Below, piece after piece: positions 50,773 to 56,176 of a stretch of 56,176 bases of DNA (position 1 is the first letter of the stretch; the number at the start of each line of letters is the position of its first letter). The DNA lies in contig NZ_JAERRF010000042.1 of the NCBI RefSeq assembly GCF_016741875.1, positions 1-56,176 of the forward strand, given 5' to 3'. A model generated the notes under the pieces. It was given only the letters and a program-made list of their open reading frames with translations, was not told the DNA's origin and did no database searches. The stretch is from Streptomyces coffeae. Lineage in GTDB: Bacteria; Actinomycetota; Actinomycetes; Streptomycetales; Streptomycetaceae. The position numbers were made by a program, and so were the translations under genes.

Positions 50773-52086
50773 GTGCTCACCGCGTTCGCCCGAGCGTTCA
50801 AGACGCCCGACCTGCGCAAGAAGCTGCTGTTCACGCTGGGCATCATCGTGCTCTTCCGGCTCGGACAACATGTCCCGCTGCCGGGCATCGAATACAAGAA
50901 CGTCCAGACGTGTATGGACCTGGCCAAGGGCCAGCAAGGTCTCTTCGGCCTGGTCAACATGCTCAGCGGCGGCGCGCTGCTTCAGATCACCATCTTCGCG
51001 CTCGGGATCATGCCGTACATCACGGCGAGCATCATCCTTCAGCTGCTGACCGTGGTGATCCCGCGTCTCGAGGCCCTGAAGAAGGAGGGCCAGGCCGGGC
51101 AGGCGAAGATCACGCAGTACACCCGGTATCTGACGGTGGCCCTCGCGATCCTCCAGGGCACCGGACTGGTGGCTACCGCCCGCAGTGGCCAGCTCTTCCA
51201 GAGCTGCCCGGTCGGCAACCAGATCGTCCGCGACGACACGATCTTCACCACCGTCGTGATGGTCATCACCATGACCGCCGGTACCGCGCTGATCATGTGG
51301 CTCGGTGAGCTGATCACCGACCGCGGCATCGGCAACGGCATGTCGATCCTGATGTTCATCTCGATCGCCGCCGCCTTCCCCGGCTCCATGTGGAGCATCA
51401 AGCAGCAGGGCAAGATCCTCGGCGGGTGGCTGGAGTTCAGCCTCGTCATCGCCTGCGGTCTGGCCATGGTCGGCCTGGTGGTCTTCGTCGAGCAGGCACA
51501 GCGCCGGATCCCGGTGCAGTACGCCAAGCGCATGATCGGCCGTCGATCGTACGGCGGTACGTCCACCTACATCCCGGTGAAGGTCAACCAGGCGGGTGTG
51601 GTCCCCGTGATCTTCGCCTCATCGCTGCTCTACATCCCGGCGCTGATCGTCCAGTTCAGTCAGTCGAAGGCGGGGTGGGCGAACTGGATTTCGCAGAACT
51701 TCGTCAAGGGTGACCACCCCATTTACATCGCCACGTACTTCCTGCTGATCGTCTTCTTCGCCTTCTTCTACGTCGCCATCAGCTTCAACCCCGAAGAAGT
51801 TGCCGACAACATGAAGAAGTATGGTGGGTTCATCCCGGGTATTCGGGCTGGTCGTCCCACTGCGGAGTACCTGAGCTACGTGCTGAATCGCATCACGTGG
51901 CCTGGCGCGCTCTACCTGGGGTTGATTGCCCTCGTGCCCACGGTGGCACTGGTGACGCTCAACGCCAATCAGAACTTCCCGTTCGGCGGCACGAGCATCC
52001 TGATCATCGTGGGTGTCGGCCTGGAGACCGTGAAGCAGATCGAGAGCCAGCTTCAGCAGCGACACTACGAAGGGTTCCTCCGCTGA
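50773..52086 (+). CDS. secY: preprotein translocase channel SecY
   Basis: 437 aa with ten membrane helices. Seen: plug region after TM1 (GQHVPLPGIEYKN), TM2 signature LQITIFALGIMPYITASIIL, ITDRGIGNGMSILMFISI (about 185-202) and cytoplasmic loop RRIPVQYAKRMIGRRSYGG. Forms the protein-conducting channel with SecE. GTG 50773 with AGGAGG 4 nt upstream; ATG 50746 in frame is rejected. Overlaps adk by 1 nt. Confidence 0.97.
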   Translation: MLTAFARAFKTPDLRKKLLFTLGIIVLFRLGQHVPLPGIEYKNVQTCMDLAKGQQGLFGLVNMLSGGALLQITIFALGIMPYITASIILQLLTVVIPRLEALKKEGQAGQAKITQYTRYLTVALAILQGTGLVATARSGQLFQSCPVGNQIVRDDTIFTTVVMVITMTAGTALIMWLGELITDRGIGNGMSILMFISIAAAFPGSMWSIKQQGKILGGWLEFSLVIACGLAMVGLVVFVEQAQRRIPVQYAKRMIGRRSYGGTSTYIPVKVNQAGVVPVIFASSLLYIPALIVQFSQSKAGWANWISQNFVKGDHPIYIATYFLLIVFFAFFYVAISFNPEEVADNMKKYGGFIPGIRAGRPTAEYLSYVLNRITWPGALYLGLIALVPTVALVTLNANQNFPFGGTSILIIVGVGLETVKQIESQLQQRHYEGFLR

Positions 52087-52742
52087 TGCGAATCGTCCTC
52101 GTCGGGCCTCCTGGAGCCGGCAAGGGTACGCAGGCTGCGTACCTCGCCGAGAACCTGTCGATCCCGCACATCTCCACGGGCGACCTCTTCCGCGCCAACA
52201 TCAGCCAGGGCACACCGCTCGGCAAGCAGGCGCAGGAGTACATGCGGGCCGGCCAGCTGGTCCCCGACGAGGTCACCATCGGCATGGCCGAGGACCGGAT
52301 GAACCAGCCGGACGCCGCGGGCGGCTTCCTGCTCGACGGTTTCCCCCGGAACCTGGCCCAGGCCGAGGCCCTGGACGGCTACCTGCGCGAGCACGACCTC
52401 TCGCTGGACGCGGTGCTGGACCTGGAGGTCCCCGAGGCCGAGGTGGTCAAGCGCATCGCCGGCCGCCGGACCTGCCGCAACGACAGCGCACACACCTTCC
52501 ATGTGGAGTACAAGAAGCCCGAGGCCGAGGGCGTGTGCGACGAGTGCGGCGGTGAGCTGTACCAGCGCGAGGACGACAGCGAGGAGACGGTCCGCAAGCG
52601 GTTGGAGGTCTACCACCGCGAGACGGAGCCGATCATCGACTACTACAAGTCCAAGGGCCTGGTCGTGACGATCTCGGCGCTCGGCAAGGTGAACGAGGTC
52701 ACCCAGCGGGCCATGGACGCCCTGGCCGCCAAGGCGGCCTGA
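52086..52742 (+). CDS. adk: adenylate kinase
   Basis: 218 aa. P-loop GPPGAGKGT (7-15), NMP-binding HISTGDLFRANI, GGFLLDGFPRNLAQAEAL and LID domain (about 124-162) containing a partial metal-like set RRTCRND...VCDECGG. Catalyses ATP + AMP to 2 ADP. Coupled to secY by TGATG, the usual actinobacterial order. Confidence 0.97.
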   Translation: MRIVLVGPPGAGKGTQAAYLAENLSIPHISTGDLFRANISQGTPLGKQAQEYMRAGQLVPDEVTIGMAEDRMNQPDAAGGFLLDGFPRNLAQAEALDGYLREHDLSLDAVLDLEVPEAEVVKRIAGRRTCRNDSAHTFHVEYKKPEAEGVCDECGGELYQREDDSEETVRKRLEVYHRETEPIIDYYKSKGLVVTISALGKVNEVTQRAMDALAAKAA

Positions 52743-52834
52743 GCAAGCGGTACGGCTACGGCCGCGATGCCCGGCACGGGCGTCGCGGCCGTACTGTTGC
52801 AAAGACGACCGACGTGTTGCGGAAGGTATGGACG

Positions 52835-53671
52835 ATGGTGGAGATCAAGACCCCCGAGCAGATCGCGAAGATGCGCGAGGCGGGGCTGGTCGTCGCCGCC
52901 ATCCACCAGGCGACACGTGAGGCGGCCGTCCCCGGCGCCTCCACCAAGGACCTGGACGACGTCGCCCGCAAGGTGATCGCCGACCATGGCGCCAAGTCGA
53001 ACTTCCTGGGCTACGGGGGCTTCCCCGCCACCATCTGCACCTCGGTGAACGAGGTCGTGGTGCACGGCATCCCGGACCGGGAGACCGTGCTCAAGGACGG
53101 CGACATCATCTCCATCGACGCGGGCGCGATCATCGACGGCTGGCACGGCGACGCCGCCTTCACCGTCTTCGTCGGCGAAGGTCACGCTCCGGAGCTGCAT
53201 GAGCTCAGCCGGGTGACCGAGGAGTCGATGTGGGCCGGGATCGCCGCGGTCCGCAAGGGCAACCGGCTGGTCGACATCTCCAAGGCGATCGAGGGCTACA
53301 TCCGGCGGCAGCCGCGTCCGGCCTCCGGCAAGTACGGGATCATCGAGGACTACGGCGGCCATGGCATCGGCAGCCAGATGCACATGGACCCGCATCTGCT
53401 GAACTACGTCTCCCGCAAGCGCGGCAAGGGACCGAAGCTGGTGCCCGGCTTCTGTATCGCGATCGAGCCCATGGTGAGCCTGGGCACCGCGAAGACCCAT
53501 GTCCTGGCCGACGACTGGACCGTCAAGACCGACGACGGGACCTGGTCCAGTCACTGGGAGCACTCGGTCGCGCTGACCGAGGAGGGGCCGCTGGTGCTGA
53601 CCGCCGTGGACGGCGGCAAGGCCAAGCTGGCCGAGCTGGGCGTGGAGACCGCTCCCGACCCACTGGCGTAA
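52835..53671 (+). CDS. map: type I methionine aminopeptidase
   Basis: 278 aa. Removes initiator Met cotranslationally. Metal ligands D95 (ISIDAGA), D106 (WHGDAAFT), H176 (YGGHGIG), E211 (AIEPM) and E242 (WEHSVAL), and substrate His H78 (VVVHGIP), are all present. ATG 52835 has GGAAGG 9 nt upstream; GTG/TTG codons further upstream (52814) add seven unconserved residues. No extended N-terminal zinc domain. Confidence 0.96.
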   Translation: MVEIKTPEQIAKMREAGLVVAAIHQATREAAVPGASTKDLDDVARKVIADHGAKSNFLGYGGFPATICTSVNEVVVHGIPDRETVLKDGDIISIDAGAIIDGWHGDAAFTVFVGEGHAPELHELSRVTEESMWAGIAAVRKGNRLVDISKAIEGYIRRQPRPASGKYGIIEDYGGHGIGSQMHMDPHLLNYVSRKRGKGPKLVPGFCIAIEPMVSLGTAKTHVLADDWTVKTDDGTWSSHWEHSVALTEEGPLVLTAVDGGKAKLAELGVETAPDPLA

Positions 53672-53748
53672 AGCCCGCTCCGCCCCGCTCTACCCGTGGG
53701 CGTGAACCGTTGCATAAAGATCTCAGGATTCGGGCATGCTGGCCTGGA

Positions 53749-53778
53749 TTCGTGTTTCGGGATGCGCTGACGTAGACT
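53749..53778 (+). promoter_or_regulatory. candidate infA promoter
   Basis: TAGACT (53773-53778) with TTCGTG (53749-53754) 18 bp upstream, in the 178-nt map-infA spacer. Confidence 0.45.
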
Positions 53779-53849
53779 GACACGTCGGCTCACGCATGCC
53801 CTCCCGCATGTCGCGAGCCGATCAAGGTAGCCGATCCCGAAAGCAGGAC

Positions 53850-54071
53850 ATGGCCAAGAAGCAAGGCGCCATCGAAATCGAGGGCACCGTGATCGAGTCT
53901 CTGCCGAACGCGATGTTCAAGGTGGAGCTCCAGAACGGTCACAAGGTCCTCGCGCACATCAGCGGCAAGATGCGCATGCACTACATCCGCATCCTGCCCG
54001 ATGACCGGGTCGTGGTGGAGCTCTCTCCGTACGACCTCACGCGCGGACGGATCGTCTACCGCTACAAGTAG
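53850..54071 (+). CDS. infA: translation initiation factor IF-1
   Basis: 73 aa OB-fold protein. MAKKQGAIEIEGTVIESLPN, AMFKVELQNGHKVLAHISGK and DRVVVELSPYDLTRGRIVYR are typical. Binds the 30S A site during initiation. ATG 53850; Shine-Dalgarno weak. Confidence 0.97.
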   Translation: MAKKQGAIEIEGTVIESLPNAMFKVELQNGHKVLAHISGKMRMHYIRILPDDRVVVELSPYDLTRGRIVYRYK

Positions 54072-54100
54072 ATCTCACGACCCGGAGAACCTCACATCCC

Positions 54101-54214
54101 ATGAAGGTCAAGCCGAGCGTCAAGAAGATCTGCGACAAGTGCAAGGTGATCCGCCGCCACGGCCGGGTCATGGTCATCTGCGACAACCTGCGCCACAAGC
54201 AGCGCCAGGGCTGA
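54101..54214 (+). CDS. rpmJ: ribosomal protein bL36, zinc-binding form
   Basis: 37 aa: MKVKPSVKKICDKCKVIRRH, then GRVMVICDNLRHKQRQG. Cys 11, Cys 14, Cys 27 and His 32 make the zinc site (C+ form). ATG 54101 with GGAGAA upstream (54084-54089). Smallest ribosomal protein; between infA and rpsM as usual. Confidence 0.96.
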   Translation: MKVKPSVKKICDKCKVIRRHGRVMVICDNLRHKQRQG

Positions 54215-54399
54215 CGCACGTCCGGCCGCAGACCTGCACTTTCGCAGCATCTTCGCGCGACGCATAACGACATGTACATACGCAGTCACCCGTTCCCGTT
54301 GCCGCGGGGACGACACCCCCGGTCGGAGGCCGGGGACCCGGCCCGAGAGCCGGGAGCGGTGCTGCGGAAGACCTCCGACAACCATCTGGAGCCAGATTC
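54215..54399 (+). promoter_or_regulatory. rpsM leader with two hairpins
   Basis: 185 nt between rpmJ and rpsM. CCCCGG-TCGGAGG-CCGGGG (54317-54335) and CCCGGC-CCGAGA-GCCGGG (54337-54354) stand in tandem 45 nt before rpsM. No gene seen. Confidence 0.5.
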
Positions 54400-54780
54400 A
54401 TGGCACGCCTCGCAGGCGTTGATCTCCCGCGCGAAAAGCGCGTCGAGGTCGCCCTCACCTACGTCTTCGGCATCGGTCGCACCCTTGCCCAGCAGACGCT
54501 CGCCAACACCGGTGTGAACCCGGACACCCGCGTTCGCGACCTGGCCGAAGAGGACCTGGTCAAGATCCGCGAGTACGTGGACAACAACATCAAGACCGAG
54601 GGTGACCTCCGTCGCGAGATCCAGGCTGACATCCGCCGCAAGGTCGAGATCGGCTGCTACCAGGGTCTGCGTCACCGCCGCGGCCTGCCGGTCCACGGTC
54701 AGCGCACCAGCACCAACGCCCGCACCCGCAAGGGCCCGCGTCGCGCCATCGCCGGTAAGAAGAAGCCGGGCAAGAAGTAG
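54400..54780 (+). CDS. rpsM: ribosomal protein uS13
   Basis: 126 aa. MARLAGVDLPREKRVEVALT start, FGIGRTLAQQTLANTGVNPD (H2TH) and the RHRRGLPVHGQRTSTNARTR-type basic tail. 30S head protein contacting tRNA and L5. Confidence 0.97.
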   Translation: MARLAGVDLPREKRVEVALTYVFGIGRTLAQQTLANTGVNPDTRVRDLAEEDLVKIREYVDNNIKTEGDLRREIQADIRRKVEIGCYQGLRHRRGLPVHGQRTSTNARTRKGPRRAIAGKKKPGKK

Positions 54781-54846
54781 TCCACACCGGACGCCGCCAA
54801 GCGGTCCGGGCTGTAGGACCGACCACCTCCACGGGAGAATTCAGGA

Positions 54847-55251
54847 ATGCCTCCGAAGAGCCGTACGGCCGGCGCCAAGAAGGTGCGCCGCAAGGAGAAG
54901 AAGAACGTCGCCCACGGGCACGCTCACATCAAGAGCACGTTCAACAACACCATCGTTTCGATCACCGACCCCACCGGGAACGTGATCTCCTGGGCCTCGG
55001 CCGGCCACGTCGGCTTCAAGGGCTCGCGCAAGTCCACTCCGTTCGCCGCGCAGATGGCCGCCGAGTCGGCCGCCCGCCGCGCCCAGGAGCACGGCATGCG
55101 CAAGGTCGACGTGTTCGTCAAGGGTCCGGGCTCCGGCCGTGAGACCGCGATCCGCTCGCTCCAGGCCACCGGCCTCGAGGTGGGCTCGATCCAGGACGTC
55201 ACCCCGACTCCGCACAACGGCTGCCGCCCGCCGAAGCGCCGGCGCGTCTGA
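54847..55251 (+). CDS. rpsK: ribosomal protein uS11
   Basis: 134 aa. KNVAHGHAHIKSTFNNTIVS, AGHVGFKGSRKSTPFAAQMA and end DVTPTPHNGCRPPKRRRV. Platform protein near the E site. Confidence 0.97.
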   Translation: MPPKSRTAGAKKVRRKEKKNVAHGHAHIKSTFNNTIVSITDPTGNVISWASAGHVGFKGSRKSTPFAAQMAAESAARRAQEHGMRKVDVFVKGPGSGRETAIRSLQATGLEVGSIQDVTPTPHNGCRPPKRRRV

Positions 55252-55278
55252 CCCGTCGAAGCAGGAGACAACTGGACA

Positions 55279-55905
55279 ATGGCGCGTTATACCGGGGCCG
55301 ACTGCAAGCGTTGCCGTCGGGAGAAGCAGAAGCTCTTCCTCAAGGGGAGCAAGTGCGAGAGCGCGAAGTGCCCGATCGAGATCCGTCCTTACCCCCCGGG
55401 TGAGCACGGACGCGGGCGCACCAAGGACAGCGAGTACCTCCTTCAGCTTCGTGAGAAGCAGAAGGCCACCCGCATCTACGGCGTCCTTGAGAAGCAGTTC
55501 CGTGGCTACTACGCGGAGGCGAACCAGAAGACCGGCAAGACCGGTGAAAATCTGCTGCGCATCCTCGAGTCCCGCCTCGACAACGTGATCTACCGGGCCG
55601 GCTTCGCCAAGTCCCGCGATCACGCCCGTCAGCTGGTCCGCCACGGCCACATCAATGTGAACGGCCGCAAGACCGACATTCCGTCGGCCCGTGTGGCCGT
55701 GAACGACATCATCGAGGTCCGCAAGACTTCACAGGAGCTCACCCCGTTCGTGGTGGCTCGTGCGGAGGCGGGCGAGCGCACCGTCCCGGCGTGGCTGGAG
55801 GCCATTCCGTCGAAGATGCGCATCCTCGTGCACACGCTGCCCGAGCGCCAGGTGATCGACACCCAGGTGCAGGAACAGCTGATCGTCGAGCTCTACTCCA
55901 AGTAG
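55279..55905 (+). CDS. rpsD: ribosomal protein uS4, zinc-binding form
   Basis: 208 aa. N-terminal zinc cluster CKRC...CESAKC (C9, C12, C26, C31) makes this the C+ type; S4 domain SRLDNVIYRAGFAKSRDHAR with HGHINVNGRKTDIPS. Nucleates 16S 5' domain assembly. In many bacteria S4 is the autogenous regulator of this operon. Confidence 0.97.
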   Translation: MARYTGADCKRCRREKQKLFLKGSKCESAKCPIEIRPYPPGEHGRGRTKDSEYLLQLREKQKATRIYGVLEKQFRGYYAEANQKTGKTGENLLRILESRLDNVIYRAGFAKSRDHARQLVRHGHINVNGRKTDIPSARVAVNDIIEVRKTSQELTPFVVARAEAGERTVPAWLEAIPSKMRILVHTLPERQVIDTQVQEQLIVELYSK

Positions 55906-55918
55906 TAGATCAGGCGAG

Positions 55919-55955
55919 ACGGGCGGTACGGAGCCATTCGGCACGTACCGCCCGT
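55919..55955 (+). terminator. 12-bp hairpin between rpsD and rpoA
   Basis: ACGGGCGGTACG (55919-55930) pairs with CGTACCGCCCGT (55944-55955); an inner GCC/GGC pair caps it. No U-tract; a TACCAT -10-like box follows at 55955-55960. Confidence 0.6.
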
Positions 55956-56010
55956 ACCATAGAAGGGTTCGGCGTCAAATAGCGGGCGCCGAAGACTGGA
56001 GGCAAAACCC

Positions 56011-56176
56011 ATGCTGATCGCTCAGCGTCCCTCGTTGACCGAAGAGGTCGTCGACGAGTTCCGCTCCCGGTTCGTGATCGAGCCGCTGGAGCCGGGCTTC
56101 GGCTACACCCTCGGAAACTCCCTGCGTCGTACGCTCCTCTCCTCGATCCCCGGTGCCGCTGTCACCAGCATCCGGA
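56011..56176 (+). CDS. rpoA: RNA polymerase alpha subunit, 5' end only
   Basis: Only 55 codons are visible before the window ends. MLIAQRPSLTEEVVDEFRSR, FVIEPLEPGFGYTLGNSLRR, TLLSSIPGAAVTSIR is the alpha NTD start, including the GNSLRRTLLSS dimerisation helix. GGAGG (55998-56002) lies 8 nt upstream. Confidence 0.97.
   Translation, partial: MLIAQRPSLTEEVVDEFRSRFVIEPLEPGFGYTLGNSLRRTLLSSIPGAAVTSIR

Overview
The window is 56 kb of very high-GC actinobacterial chromosome, almost certainly Streptomyces. Evidence: GTG and TTG starts, G/C-rich third codon positions, the futalosine menaquinone genes mqnE and mqnA, the order rpmG - hadAB-like pair - murB - add - aspC - tRNA-Trp - secE - nusG - rplKA - lipoprotein - rplJL - rpoBC - rpsLG-fusA-tuf, and a contiguous S10-spc-alpha ribosomal block. 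The species cannot be named from this sequence.

Layout. (1) 1-9.4 kb is an accessory and housekeeping mixture: the 5' end of mqnE, mqnA overlapped by an O-methyltransferase gene with a rare TTA codon, a decayed ricin-type lectin, a small membrane protein, a secreted Pro/Ser/Asp-repeat protein, two amidohydrolase-fold proteins (one apparently lacking its metal ligands), a DUF1206 membrane protein, a DUF3574 protein and an NAD(P)-binding protein. (2) 9.5-14.9 kb carries tRNA-Thr, tRNA-Met, rpmG, two MaoC-fold dehydratase subunits, murB, an adenosine-deaminase-family gene, a class I aminotransferase and tRNA-Trp. (3) 15.0-28.1 kb is secE-nusG, rplK-rplA, a lipoprotein, rplJ-rplL with an attenuator-like leader, and rpoB-rpoC with its own promoter. 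(4) 28.2-32.9 kb is the str operon (rpsL, rpsG, fusA, tuf) behind a clear promoter.

(5) 32.9-40.5 kb is a non-ribosomal interval between tuf and rpsJ. It holds a stand-alone pair resembling gas-vesicle accessory proteins GvpY/GvpZ, a Tat/lipoprotein PIG-L deacetylase with a C-terminal repeat domain, and a three-gene cassette (small coiled protein, 763-aa WXG-motif protein, lipoprotein) that looks like a type VII (ESX) secretion substrate locus. (6) 40.9-56.2 kb is rpsJ-rplC-rplD-rplW-rplB-rpsS-rplV-rpsC-rplP-rpmC-rpsQ, then rplN-rplX-rplE-rpsN-rpsH-rplF-rplR-rpsE-rpmD-rplO-secY-adk-map-infA-rpmJ-rpsM-rpsK-rpsD and the start of rpoA. Many of these genes overlap by 1-4 nt, implying translational coupling; the few wider spacers carry strong hairpins.

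The core genes supply transcription (RpoA/B/C, NusG), translation (ribosomal proteins, EF-G, EF-Tu, IF-1), membrane insertion (SecY/SecE), protein N-terminal processing (Map) and adenylate balance (Adk). The least explained signals are regulatory. A near-identical 28-nt element lies in the leaders of both the str and S10 operons. A shared CAGGGATTTC-ATG element lies in the rpoB and rpsJ leaders. Long perfect hairpins sit at the S10/spc, rpsN/rpsH, rplO/secY and rpsD/rpoA junctions. No insertion sequence, prophage, CRISPR array or rRNA gene was seen.
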